A DNA stretch of 64,000 nt, taken from contig NZ_RCVJ01000053.1 in the NCBI RefSeq assembly GCF_003667505.1, positions 1 to 64,000 of the forward strand, written 5' to 3'. Shown one piece after another: positions 8,472 through 16,107 of this stretch (the first letter of the stretch is position 1; each line of letters starts with the position of its first letter). The notes under the pieces are model-generated. The model made no database searches and had not been told where the DNA came from. It saw only the letters and a program-made list of their open reading frames with translations. Source of the DNA: Micromonospora sp. BL4 (GTDB lineage Bacteria; Actinomycetota; Actinomycetes; Mycobacteriales; Micromonosporaceae). Both the position numbers and the translations under genes were made by a program.

Positions 8472-9107
8472 ATGCGACCTGGTGACCGCACGGTGGCGCT
8501 CGCCTCCGTGGTGGGCGGATTCCTGCTCGGCTTTCTCGACTTCTGCTGGATCAAGTGGCTGCCGTTTCCCCTGGCAGAACTCGGCAACTCCACCGCCACC
8601 TGGGCGGTCGCCGCCTTCTCCTTCGGGTACTGGGTGCGGTCCGGGCGGCTGCGCTCCGCACTCGGCGCCGCATTCCTGCTCGTCGTCGCGGTGCCCAGCT
8701 ACTACCTCGCGGCGGCACTCCTGCAAGGCGACGACCTCGCCGTGCTCTGGGCGCCGACGTCGCTGGTCTGGATGTTCTTCGGCGTACTCGCCGGAGTGGT
8801 CTTCGGCACCGCCGGCACCTGGGCGCGCGGCGCGGGGTGGCGGCAGATCGTCGGGATGGCGCTGCCCGCCGCCGTGTTCTTCGAGGAGGCGGCCCGTTTC
8901 GCTCGCAAGGCGACCGACCCCGACCATCCGGCCGGCGCGTGGTGGAACGTGGCCATCGACCTCGCGCTGGGCCTGCTGATCGTGGCGCTGACCGGCGGAT
9001 CGCTTCGTCGGCGGGCGCTCGCCGTCGCGGTGGCCGTGCCGCTGGCCGGCGCGATTCTGGTGAGCTTCGCGGTGGCCGGCGGGACCGTCTCGTCGGCCGG
9101 TTGGTAG
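8472..9107 (+). CDS. Uncharacterised integral membrane protein
   Basis: This 211-residue protein has about six or seven hydrophobic helices (for example VALASVVGGFLLGFLDF at the start, then AFLLVVAVPSYYLAAALL and SLVWMFFGVLAGVVFG). A FFEEAARF stretch sits between helices near residue 140. It resembles small actinobacterial membrane proteins of the DUF6518 type, but I am not certain of that label. The ATG at 8472 was chosen because the hydrophobic N-terminus begins there; the longer frame upstream is the shadow of a leader region. It follows a possible attenuator (8278-8395). Function is unknown. Confidence 0.75.
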   Translation: MRPGDRTVALASVVGGFLLGFLDFCWIKWLPFPLAELGNSTATWAVAAFSFGYWVRSGRLRSALGAAFLLVVAVPSYYLAAALLQGDDLAVLWAPTSLVWMFFGVLAGVVFGTAGTWARGAGWRQIVGMALPAAVFFEEAARFARKATDPDHPAGAWWNVAIDLALGLLIVALTGGSLRRRALAVAVAVPLAGAILVSFAVAGGTVSSAGW

Positions 9108-9139
9108 GGCGCGCCGCACTCCCGCCAGCGGAATCTCGA

Positions 9140-9215
9140 ACGGCGGCTGCCGCACAGGTACCGGGGCGGCCGAACGCGCCTGTCACCCGTAACCCACAGG
9201 GCCGCCGCCGACGGA
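9140..9215 (+). pseudogene. Remnant of a DUF2267 gene
   Basis: Read in one frame, the DNA encodes AAQVPGRPNAPVTRNPQGRR. The intact DUF2267 protein at 20107 has AAQLPEGLDASVTRNPQGRR at about residues 48-67. The DNA block GTCACCCGTAACCC(A/G)CAGGGCC is shared almost exactly. No start codon or complete domain remains, and the frame diverges on both sides. Confidence 0.6.
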
Positions 9216-9232
9216 CCAGGTCAGCGTGTGGG

Positions 9233-9290
9233 TCAGGTCTTGCGAACCGCGCTGGTGAGATGTCGCGGGCGCCGGTCTTTGCGCTGGCCG
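9233..9290 (-). pseudogene. Remnant of the beta-helix membrane protein 3' end
   Basis: The plus-strand text TCAGGTCTTGCGAACCGCGC at 9233 matches 20529-20548 with one mismatch. There it encodes, on the minus strand, the C-terminal TSAVRKT and stop of the beta-helix membrane protein. A nearby block GTCGCGGGCGCCGGTC at about 9264-9279 also recurs inside that gene (about 20656). The rest of the roughly 1.8-kb gene is missing. Confidence 0.5.
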
Positions 9291-9332
9291 CGGCCAAGGC
9301 CGCTGCGGGTGGATGTGGTCGTTAGGGATATA

Positions 9333-9369
9333 CCTGTGAGTCATAAATATGCCTGTGAGGTATCACGCT
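9333..9369. repeat. Palindromic repeat, copy 1
   Basis: A 36-37 base block, CTGTGAGTCATAAATATG then CCTGTGAGGTATCACGCT, is shared with 22506-22541 with two mismatches. This copy has lost the perfect symmetry of the second copy. It lies upstream of the DUF5990 gene, within a duplicated-locus scar. Confidence 0.7.
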
Positions 9370-9519
9370 CACTTGGGACATGACCCCCGGATCCGCCTCG
9401 CGGCGAGCCCTGGCGCCCGGCACCCCGCCAACGAGCACGCAGCGCTAGGACAATCCCGCCACGTCACCCGTTCTCAGCAGCGGAATATCGAACGACGCGG
9501 CCGTACTAGGGTCGGTGGA

Positions 9520-9963
9520 GTGCGGATCCGGATCGAGGGCAGCGACCTGCCGGGGCGGCGGGCCGGTGCGGAAGCCGACGCGCTGCGGCTCGGCAACGTG
9601 CACGTCGGGGTCCAGCGCAAGGCCGAGGTGGTTGATCAGGTGCCGGCCGACGCGGCGACGGCGACCTGGTCCTTCGAGGTGTCCAGCCGGGAGATCGACG
9701 GGGTGCTGGACGTCGGCGGACCGTGGGTGCATGGCCGCCCCGGAGCGCGGTTCCTGTATCTGAGCTGGGGCGCGGTGACCGACGACGGCTTCGCGATGTT
9801 CCGGCGGGCGAAGTTGATGTTCACGGACATCCCGACCGAGCTGCTGCGCGCCGCACACGAGGGCAACGGAACGCTGGCGGGCCGGGTCGGCCTGACCGAT
9901 GCCACCGGCGGGCCGCTGTGCGCTCGGGTGCGCCCTCCCGGCGTCGCCTGGTCGGTGGAGTGA
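9520..9963 (+). CDS. DUF5990 family protein
   Basis: This is a 147-residue soluble protein. It opens MRIRIEGSDLPGR, continues with NVHVGVQRKAEV, and has GPWVHGRPGARFLYLSWG in the middle and a TDATGGPLCARVRPP ending. This pattern matches the DUF5990 family of actinobacteria. The GTG at 9520 with GGTGGA nearby was preferred because family members begin at this point; the open frame continues upstream but is non-homologous repeat DNA. Function is unknown. It is convergent with the gene ending at 10001. Confidence 0.8.
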   Translation: MRIRIEGSDLPGRRAGAEADALRLGNVHVGVQRKAEVVDQVPADAATATWSFEVSSREIDGVLDVGGPWVHGRPGARFLYLSWGAVTDDGFAMFRRAKLMFTDIPTELLRAAHEGNGTLAGRVGLTDATGGPLCARVRPPGVAWSVE

Positions 9964-10000
9964 CCACCGGACGGTGACACGGCCTCCGCCGTTGACCCGG

Positions 10001-10936
10001 TCACCGGCCGCAGGCCTGGCACGCGTCGCGGGTGCGGAGGTGGTAGTCGCTGGACGCCGCGATCAGTCCGAGCCCCAGGACGCAGTACGCCGACATCGCC
10101 ACCCAGAGGAACGCGTCGGAGAACTCGCTGACCGATCCCGACGACACCTGCACCAACCCCATGCCGAAGTAGGCGACGATGCCCACCCCGAGCCCGAAGC
10201 CGGGTACCAGCAACAGCAGCCGAGGGATCGTGCGGCCGGCGAGCAGCGGCACCCACCCCGGCCAGATCTCGCCCCAGCGGTGTACCAGGGCCAGCGGCAA
10301 CAGGACTCCTGCCAGCACCAGGCCGATCTCCAACCCGATGATGGAGGCGTCCTGCGTGAGACCGTCGAATCCCACCACGGCCTGGGCCGCGAAGCGGGCG
10401 ACGAGGCCGGCCACCGCGGCGTACGTGGCCCAGCGTGCCCACCGCGCCGGTGCTGAGCGCCGCGAACCCGGTCGGACCGTCCGGCAGCAGTCCTGACAGT
10501 CTCCCCGGGTGCGCCGCTGATAGCGGGCGGTGGCCACGCCGAGCAGGGCCGCTCCGGTGACACAACCGAGCCGGCTGGCGAACGCCAGCGGGTCGAAGTA
10601 CGGGCCGACCGTGAACAGCAGGAAGCCCACCAACTCCGGCAGGAGGATGGCCGCTGCCGCGATCAGTGCCCCGACGACCGTCCAAGCGGCTCCTGCGAGC
10701 GCCGGCCGCCAGGTCGTCACCCGCTCCAGAGCAACCGCCAGACCACCCGCGGCCACGCACAACGCCACCGACCGCCAGCCCGTGAAACCGAGCAGATCCG
10801 CCCCGAACCTGCCGAAATCCGGAGCCTCACCGACGGTCCACGCCAGACGTACGCCCCCGTATGCCACGGCCCAGCCGAGCACCGCGTACGTCAGGCCGTG
10901 GCCACTCCGGCGAGCGATCGATGCCGATGGCGTCAT
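10001..10936 (-). CDS. Multi-helix membrane protein with two CQxC motifs
   Basis: This 311-residue membrane protein has about eight hydrophobic segments. Two short cytoplasmic-type loops carry similar motifs: RRTRGDCQDC after the fourth helix and HLRTRDACQAC at the extreme C-terminus. The repetition at equivalent positions suggests an internal duplication of a four-helix unit. The CxxC-type pairs could bind metal or form a redox pair, but no family was recognised. The ATG is at 10936. It is convergent with the DUF5990 gene (37 bases). Function is unknown. Confidence 0.75.
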   Translation of the reverse strand: MTPSASIARRSGHGLTYAVLGWAVAYGGVRLAWTVGEAPDFGRFGADLLGFTGWRSVALCVAAGGLAVALERVTTWRPALAGAAWTVVGALIAAAAILLPELVGFLLFTVGPYFDPLAFASRLGCVTGAALLGVATARYQRRTRGDCQDCCRTVRPGSRRSAPARWARWATYAAVAGLVARFAAQAVVGFDGLTQDASIIGLEIGLVLAGVLLPLALVHRWGEIWPGWVPLLAGRTIPRLLLLVPGFGLGVGIVAYFGMGLVQVSSGSVSEFSDAFLWVAMSAYCVLGLGLIAASSDYHLRTRDACQACGR

Positions 10937-11035
10937 GCACCCGATCCTTCCGACGCCCCGGCCCGGGCGGCCCCCGCCCGCAGGGGAAGTCCGTCCCCCG
11001 CGGGAGGGACCTGATACAGCGGCGGTCGGGACCGG

Positions 11036-11410
11036 CTACAGGTACGGTCGCGTGATGATCTCGATGGCGTGCCCCGCCGGGTCGAAGAAGTAGAACCCGC
11101 GCCCGCCGTGCTCGGTGTTGGTCTCACCCTCCCGCTTCATCTGCGGGTCGGCCCAGTACGTGATGCCACGCTCCTCGATGCGCGCCAGGCACCGTGCGAA
11201 CAGTTCGTCGTCGACGAGGAACGCGTAGTGCTGCATCTGGATGTCCACCGGCGGTTCGGCGAACTGGAGCAGCACACCGCCGTCGAGCAGGACGTTGACG
11301 AACGGACCCCACGATGGTGCCTCGGGCAGCTCGAACAGCTCCCGGTAGAACGCGGCCGACGCGTTCCTGTCCTTCGTGGCGATGATGGTGTGGTTGAACG
11401 TGACTGTCAC
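11036..11410 (-). CDS. VOC-family (glyoxalase/bleomycin-resistance-like) protein
   Basis: This 124-residue single-domain protein opens with TVTFNHTIIATKDRNASAAF, followed by FYRELFELPEA. It contains an HYAFLVDD strand and ends GRGFYFFDPAGHAIEIITRPY. H7, H69-region residues and the Glu of IEIIT fit the paired metal-ligand positions of the VOC superfamily. The GTG at 11410 was chosen because homologous sequence starts there. It is not close in sequence to the VOC protein at 7117. The substrate is unknown. Confidence 0.83.
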   Translation of the reverse strand: MTVTFNHTIIATKDRNASAAFYRELFELPEAPSWGPFVNVLLDGGVLLQFAEPPVDIQMQHYAFLVDDELFARCLARIEERGITYWADPQMKREGETNTEHGGRGFYFFDPAGHAIEIITRPYL

Positions 11411-11627
11411 CCGTACCGTCTTCCCGGTCGATCCGAAGACCCGGCCGGAAGCCCGTGACGTCCACCAACCGCACCGAATGACAAAGCCCCGAGGGCGCCG
11501 ACGCCCCGGACTCCGCGCGAGACACACGTACGTCGTGTTGATCTCGGCGTGGCGGCTGACGTAGCCACAACCTCCGGGGGGTAGGCCCATCTGGGGCGCG
11601 ACCGAACGGTAACACGGCGGCCGCGAA

Positions 11628-11667
11628 GGCCGACGCCGCGTCCCTGCCACGCTGGTCGGCGTCGGCC
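11628..11667 (-). terminator. Stem-loop downstream of the GH43 gene
   Basis: Perfect 10-bp arms GGCCGACGCC (11628-11637) and GGCGTCGGCC (11658-11667) are separated by 20 bases. They lie 16 bases beyond the stop of the GH43 gene in its direction of transcription. Confidence 0.5.
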
Positions 11668-11682
11668 CTTGCGGCGTACCGG

Positions 11683-12738
11683 TCACTCGAAGAACTTGAT
11701 GCTGAACCCGGTGTCCGTCGTCGGGCCGGGCACGTTGGCGCGGCGGTAGGTAGTGTTGCCCCACCAGCAGAAGGTGCCGGTGTACCAGTAGCGGTTCGCC
11801 CAGCTGTACGGGGTGCCCTTGGGCACGGCGTGGAACATCAGGGGGAACCTCGGCCCGGCCGGCGGGCTCGTGGCGATGTCGCCGTTGAGCAGCACGAAAC
11901 TGTGGTGGCCGGGGCCGTCGACGTGCAGGGTGGGATCCCAGCCGGCCATCATGGTGGCCCGGTTCGAGCCGAACAGGCAGCCGTTGGACTTGTACCAGTC
12001 CCACACGTACGTCGGGTCGCCGCCGGCGCGCAGTCGCAGGTCGGCGAGGCAGTACTGGTTGCTCCAGCTGCCGTTGGCGGAGTAGACGATGTGGAGCTGC
12101 CCGTTGGGGTCCCTGATCGCCTCCGGGGCCTCGTTGATGTACGGGTTGCCGACGACACGTTCCCAGCTCTCCCGCGGCTGGGAGATGATGAACCGGTTGC
12201 CGGTCGGGGTGAGCGGATCGCTCATCCGGCTGAGGTAGATGTTCTGTTCGACGTTGGTGTCGCCGGCCCAGCCGGACCAGACGAACCACCGCTGGCCGTT
12301 GAAGGTGAACAGGCTGCCGTCGATGGCCCACTTGCCGCCGGGCAGCGCGAGCTGCCGCTCGGCCGTGTAGCCGCTGGCCGGGGACGCGGAGCTGATCGCG
12401 TACATGCGGTGGGCGGGGCCGCGCCCGGCCGAGAAGTAGATGTAGTAGCGGCCGCCGTCGGTGACGATCTCCGGGGCCCAGACCTCGCCCAGGTTGCGGG
12501 TGTCCGACCACACCTGTCGTGCCGGTGCGGCGGCCAGCGCGTCGGTCGACGCCGCCTGGCGGACGGCGATGCCGCCGTTGAGCGACTGGACGGAGATGTA
12601 GGTGCCGCCGACGCGGATCACGCTCGGGTCGGCGGCCCGCAGGCTGGTCTGTCCGGCCGCCGCCGGCCCGGCGCCGACGGTGGACAAGCCGACGGCGAGC
12701 ACGACGGCCAGTACGGCGGGAAGGATGCGAACGTTCAC
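11683..12738 (-). CDS. Secreted GH43 family glycosidase
   Basis: This 351-residue protein begins with a Sec signal peptide (MNVRILPAVLAVVLAVGL, ending AAAG near residue 29). The five-bladed propeller motifs of GH43 follow: ADPSV with D37, WAPEIVTDGGRYYIYFS at about 88-103, WAIDGS with D140, and NEAPEAI with E203. The three acidic residues match the family's base, pKa modulator and acid. GH43 enzymes act on arabinan, xylan and related side chains, but the exact substrate is not readable. It lies directly downstream of the GH92 gene on the same strand, separated by a hairpin. An unusual G-tract lies upstream of its start. Confidence 0.88.
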   Translation of the reverse strand: MNVRILPAVLAVVLAVGLSTVGAGPAAAGQTSLRAADPSVIRVGGTYISVQSLNGGIAVRQAASTDALAAAPARQVWSDTRNLGEVWAPEIVTDGGRYYIYFSAGRGPAHRMYAISSASPASGYTAERQLALPGGKWAIDGSLFTFNGQRWFVWSGWAGDTNVEQNIYLSRMSDPLTPTGNRFIISQPRESWERVVGNPYINEAPEAIRDPNGQLHIVYSANGSWSNQYCLADLRLRAGGDPTYVWDWYKSNGCLFGSNRATMMAGWDPTLHVDGPGHHSFVLLNGDIATSPPAGPRFPLMFHAVPKGTPYSWANRYWYTGTFCWWGNTTYRRANVPGPTTDTGFSIKFFE

Positions 12739-12762
12739 GGTGGTGTGCTCCCTGCGCTCGGT

Positions 12763-12781
12763 GGGGCGGGGCGGGGCGGGG
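12763..12781 (+). other. G-quadruplex-type sequence upstream of GH43
   Basis: The plus strand reads four G4 runs separated by single C bases, (GGGGC)3GGGG. It lies 25-43 bases upstream of the GH43 start codon, on the template strand of that gene. Such runs can form a parallel quadruplex. Confidence 0.5.
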
Positions 12782-12782
12782 A

Positions 12783-12807
12783 GGCCGCCTGAGCGGCTCA
12801 GGCGGCC
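12783..12807 (-). terminator. Stem-loop downstream of GH92
   Basis: Perfect 11-bp arms GGCCGCCTGAG and CTCAGGCGGCC surround a CGG loop, starting 14 bases past the GH92 stop. It probably separates GH92 transcription from GH43. Confidence 0.6.
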
Positions 12808-12820
12808 ACCCCGGGGGTGC

Positions 12821-15800
12821 TCAGGATCCGTACACCTCCACCTCGTAGAGGCGGGCGGCCTGGTCGGTGGTCTGGGTGGGGGTGAGCACGTTCAGCCGTA
12901 CGTACCGGCCACTGGCCGAGACCGGATGCTCGCTGGCGTCGGCCGTGTTGCCCCGGACCGGCGCCACGGTTGTCCAGGTGGCAGCGTCGGGGGACACCTG
13001 AAGGTCGAAGTCCCGGGTGTTCCAGGCCGGGTTCTCGCCGCCCGCCCCGGCGTGCAGGACGCGGATGCTGGTGATCGAGCGGGTGGCGCCGAGGTCGATC
13101 CGCAGGAACTTGCTGGCGCCGGTCGAGCACCACTTGTCGGTGTTGCCGCCCGAGGCGCTGCCGTTGACGGCCTTCTCCGGCCCCTCGGTGCTCGCGCACT
13201 GGGAGTCGGCGACGGCCGGTCGGTTCAGCGCGAGGTTGGTCGCCGTCGCGCCGCCGTACACCTCGAACTCGTTGATTCTGGCCGCGTTGTTGCCGTTGTT
13301 GGTGGGGGTGGTGATCGCGAGCCGGACGTGGCGGGCGGTGACCGCCCCGATCGGGTGGTAGGTGCGGCTGGACCGGTTGCCGGTCACCGTCGCGCGGGTC
13401 GTCCAGGTGGCGCCGTCGGTGCTGGTCTGGATGGTGAAGTCGGCGGTGTTCCAGCCGGTGGTCTCACCGCCGAGCCCGACGTGCTTGACGACGAACGAGC
13501 GCACCGTCTGGTTGGCGCCCAGGTCGACCTGGAGGGTCTTCGTTCCGGCGGCCAGCGAACACCACTTGCTGGCGCTGCCGAGCCTGCCGTCGAACGCCTT
13601 GTCGGGGCCCTCGGTGCTGTTGCAGGCGGCGGAGCCGGTGGCGGGCTTGCCGGCGGCGAGGTTCGTGCCCAGCTCCGGGGCCGCCGGCGGTGGGGTGAAC
13701 CCGTCATTGAACGACGGCGGCACGTTGGCCGGGTTGGTGCCCCAGGCCGACGGCGCGCCGCCCATCGTGTACGACAGGGTGCCGCCGGCGGCGATGTCGG
13801 CGTACCGCAGCCAGGGCCGCTGCGTCGACGTGCCGTTCACCGACAGGCCCTGGACGTACTGGTTGCCCTGCCCGGCGGCGGGAGCGGTGATCTGCAGGTC
13901 GCCGGTGGGCCGGTCGACCAGCATCGAGGGAAAGAGCGGGCCGTGCAGCGCGAGGGTGTCCGCACCCGGCGTCGGCGGGTACATGCCGAGCGCCGACCAG
14001 ACGAACCACGCCGAGGTGGCGCCGAGGTCGTCGTTGCCGGGCAGGCCGCCGGGGCCGGTGGTGAACGACTCGTTCATGATCCGGCGTACGGCGGCGCTCG
14101 TGCCGGCCGGCGCCGCCGCGAAGTGGTACGCCCACGGCACGCCGTGCTCCGGCTCGTTGCCGATGTAGAAGTACGGCTGCGACTGCCCACCGTTGGTCTG
14201 GGTGAAGTGGTGGTCCAGCCGCTGGATCGCGGTCTGCCGCCCGCCCATCAGGTTGATCAGACCCGCGAAGTTGTACGGGACCATCCACGTGTACTGCGAG
14301 GCGTTGCCCTCGACGAAGTTCGACTGGCTCGCCGGGTCGAGCGGCCAGGGCCAGGTGCCGTCTGCGTTGCGCGGGTGCACGTAGCTCGACTCGGTGTTGA
14401 AGGTGTTGCGCCACCACTGGGCGCGCGTCATGTGCGTGTTGTACGTGGCGGTGTCGCCCAGCGCGCGGGCGAACTGGGCGACGGCGAAGTCGCTCGCCGA
14501 GTACTCCAACGAGTCCGACGGGTCGCCGTCGATGTACTGGCGTTGCACGTAGCCGCTCTGCCGGCCCCGGATCGGGCTGCCCTGGGTGGTGCCGCCGGCC
14601 GAGCTCTTCTTCATCAGCGCCAGGGCCGCGGCGGTGTCGAAGGCACGGACGCCGAACTGGTAGAGGCTGTCCACGATGATCGGCCCGGGATCGCCGGTCA
14701 TCACGAACGCCTCGTTGTGGTTGTGGGACCACTTCGGCAGCAGGCCGCCCTGCTGGCCGTCGAGCACCATCGACTTGGCGATGTCGGCGGCCTCCTGCGG
14801 CGCGAGGTAGGTGATCAGCGACGCCCACGAGCGGTAGATGTCCCACCCGGAGTAGTTCTGGTACACGGGGTGGCTCGCGGTGTGGATGGCGTTGTCGAAC
14901 CCGCGGTACTGCCCGTTGACGTCGGTGGAGATGTTGGGATTGATGAACACGCGGTACAACGCGGTGTAGAACTTCTGGAGGTCGGCGGCCGTGCCTCCGG
15001 TGGCCTGGATCCGGTTCAGCACGGCGTTCCACTGCGCGTCGGCGTTGGTGCGCACGGTGTCGAAGGCGAAGCCGGACTGCTCGGCGGCCAGGTTGGCGGC
15101 GGCGCCCGCCTGGCTGACGAACGAGATGCCGACCTTGGCCTGCACGACCGCGTTGCTGGACGTGTCGAAGGTGAGGTAGCCGCCCGAGTTCGTGCCGCTG
15201 ACGCTGGTGCCGCCGGCGGTGACGGTGCCACCGAGCCAGGTGCCGGTGCCGCTCGGCGCGCGGTCGAACTCCATCCGGTAGAAGATCTGGTACGTCTTCG
15301 AGCTGCCGCAGAAGCCACCACCGGTGACGCTGCCGGTCACGGTCGAGCCGTTGATCGCGAGCGAGCCGGCCCGGCTGCCGGTGGCGCTGCGACTGGGGTT
15401 GATCAGCACGCGGGCGCTGGTGGTGGCCGGGTACGTCAGTCGCAGCGCCGCCGTGCGGGTGGTGGCCGAGGCCTCGACCCTCGTGTTGCCGTAGTTGCTG
15501 AGCACCGCCTGGTAGAAGCCGGGCCTCGCCTGTTCCTGGCTCTTGTTCTGGGTGGCGCGGTACGACGTCCAGGCGGTGCCCGGCGAGGAGCCGAGGGCGC
15601 CGGTGATCGGCAGGATGCCGAGGTCCTCGTTGTTGGCGCAGCCGGCCCCGTTGAAGTGGGTGAGGCTGAACTCCTCGATCTGGGTGTCGCTGAACCGGTA
15701 CCCCGACGGTGAGGCGGTCGGGGTGTCCGGGCTGAGCTGCACCATTCCGAACGGCTGGATCGGGCCGGGAACGGTGCTGCCGCCGGCGCCTCCGCCGACC

Positions 15801-15964
15801 GGGTTCGGCGCGTTGCTGTCGTCGGTGCCGATGAACGGGTTGACGTACGAGGTGAGGTTGAGCGGCGCCGCGGCGGCGGGCGCGGCGACGGCGACGAGGA
15901 CGGACGTGCCGGTGATGGCAGTCGCCAGCAGGCTGAGCAGACGGGACGGGCCTGATCGGGGCAT
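12821..15964 (-). CDS. Secreted GH92 alpha-mannosidase-like enzyme with two F5/8C domains
   Basis: This protein of about 1047 residues has a signal peptide ending AAPAAAA near residue 33. The GH92 catalytic region runs to about residue 760. It shows YVNPFIGT at the start, SLTHFNGAGC, a YFYIGNEPEHGVPW segment and GLPGNDDLGATSAWFVWSALG near 640-655, where the family's acidic catalytic residues lie. Two tandem discoidin (F5/8 type C, CBM32-like) domains follow, each opening NLA and containing a WCS plus TSTDG or VSPDA core. GH92 enzymes are calcium-dependent exo-mannosidases acting on N-glycans and yeast mannans. The ATG at 15964 follows AAGGAGGG. A 16-bp palindrome (15999-16014) lies 35 bases upstream. 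Confidence 0.93.
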   Translation of the reverse strand: MPRSGPSRLLSLLATAITGTSVLVAVAAPAAAAPLNLTSYVNPFIGTDDSNAPNPVGGGAGGSTVPGPIQPFGMVQLSPDTPTASPSGYRFSDTQIEEFSLTHFNGAGCANNEDLGILPITGALGSSPGTAWTSYRATQNKSQEQARPGFYQAVLSNYGNTRVEASATTRTAALRLTYPATTSARVLINPSRSATGSRAGSLAINGSTVTGSVTGGGFCGSSKTYQIFYRMEFDRAPSGTGTWLGGTVTAGGTSVSGTNSGGYLTFDTSSNAVVQAKVGISFVSQAGAAANLAAEQSGFAFDTVRTNADAQWNAVLNRIQATGGTAADLQKFYTALYRVFINPNISTDVNGQYRGFDNAIHTASHPVYQNYSGWDIYRSWASLITYLAPQEAADIAKSMVLDGQQGGLLPKWSHNHNEAFVMTGDPGPIIVDSLYQFGVRAFDTAAALALMKKSSAGGTTQGSPIRGRQSGYVQRQYIDGDPSDSLEYSASDFAVAQFARALGDTATYNTHMTRAQWWRNTFNTESSYVHPRNADGTWPWPLDPASQSNFVEGNASQYTWMVPYNFAGLINLMGGRQTAIQRLDHHFTQTNGGQSQPYFYIGNEPEHGVPWAYHFAAAPAGTSAAVRRIMNESFTTGPGGLPGNDDLGATSAWFVWSALGMYPPTPGADTLALHGPLFPSMLVDRPTGDLQITAPAAGQGNQYVQGLSVNGTSTQRPWLRYADIAAGGTLSYTMGGAPSAWGTNPANVPPSFNDGFTPPPAAPELGTNLAAGKPATGSAACNSTEGPDKAFDGRLGSASKWCSLAAGTKTLQVDLGANQTVRSFVVKHVGLGGETTGWNTADFTIQTSTDGATWTTRATVTGNRSSRTYHPIGAVTARHVRLAITTPTNNGNNAARINEFEVYGGATATNLALNRPAVADSQCASTEGPEKAVNGSASGGNTDKWCSTGASKFLRIDLGATRSITSIRVLHAGAGGENPAWNTRDFDLQVSPDAATWTTVAPVRGNTADASEHPVSASGRYVRLNVLTPTQTTDQAARLYEVEVYGS

Positions 15965-15998
15965 GAGGCGGACCCTCCTTCGAGGTGGTGACACCCGG

Positions 15999-16014
15999 AT
16001 GACATCGTTGTCAT
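15999..16014. promoter_or_regulatory. ATGACA-N4-TGTCAT operator-like palindrome
   Basis: Perfect six-base arms around TCGT lie 35 bases upstream of the GH92 start codon. The motif is close to the TGACAACGTTGTCA-type sites bound by LacI-family sugar regulators in actinomycetes. The link to a LacI regulator is inferred. Confidence 0.5.
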
Positions 16015-16063
16015 AGATGGGCGTCGAACTCCTGTGTAGGCCCCCGATGAGGAGACTGTCAAT

Positions 16064-16104
16064 GGCCCGGACGTGTGGCGGTGCTGCCGCCACACGTCCG
16101 GGCC
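16064..16104 (-). terminator. 18-bp perfect stem-loop after BNR gene
   Basis: Arms at 16064-16081 and 16087-16104 pair perfectly around a five-base loop (GGCCCGGACGTG... with ...CACGTCCGGGCC). It begins four bases beyond the stop of the BNR-repeat gene and should terminate the sigma-BNR operon. Confidence 0.75.
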
Positions 16105-16107
16105 CGC

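Larger units (their letters stand above)
9108..9519. other. 412-base region of decayed gene fragments and repeat
   Basis: No intact gene is present. In order it holds a DUF2267-like coding fragment (about 9140-9215, + strand), a fragment matching the 3' end of the beta-helix membrane gene (about 9233-9290, - strand) and one copy of a palindrome-containing repeat (9333-9369). The same three elements occur in the same order around 20.2-22.6 kb, so this is the residue of a duplicated locus. Confidence 0.6.

Noticed and set aside
12602-15712. A very long open frame on the plus strand opposite GH92
   Set aside because: It is antisense to a complete, motif-rich secreted glycosidase; long antisense frames are expected at such high GC, and the product is low-complexity Val/Gly/Arg sequence.
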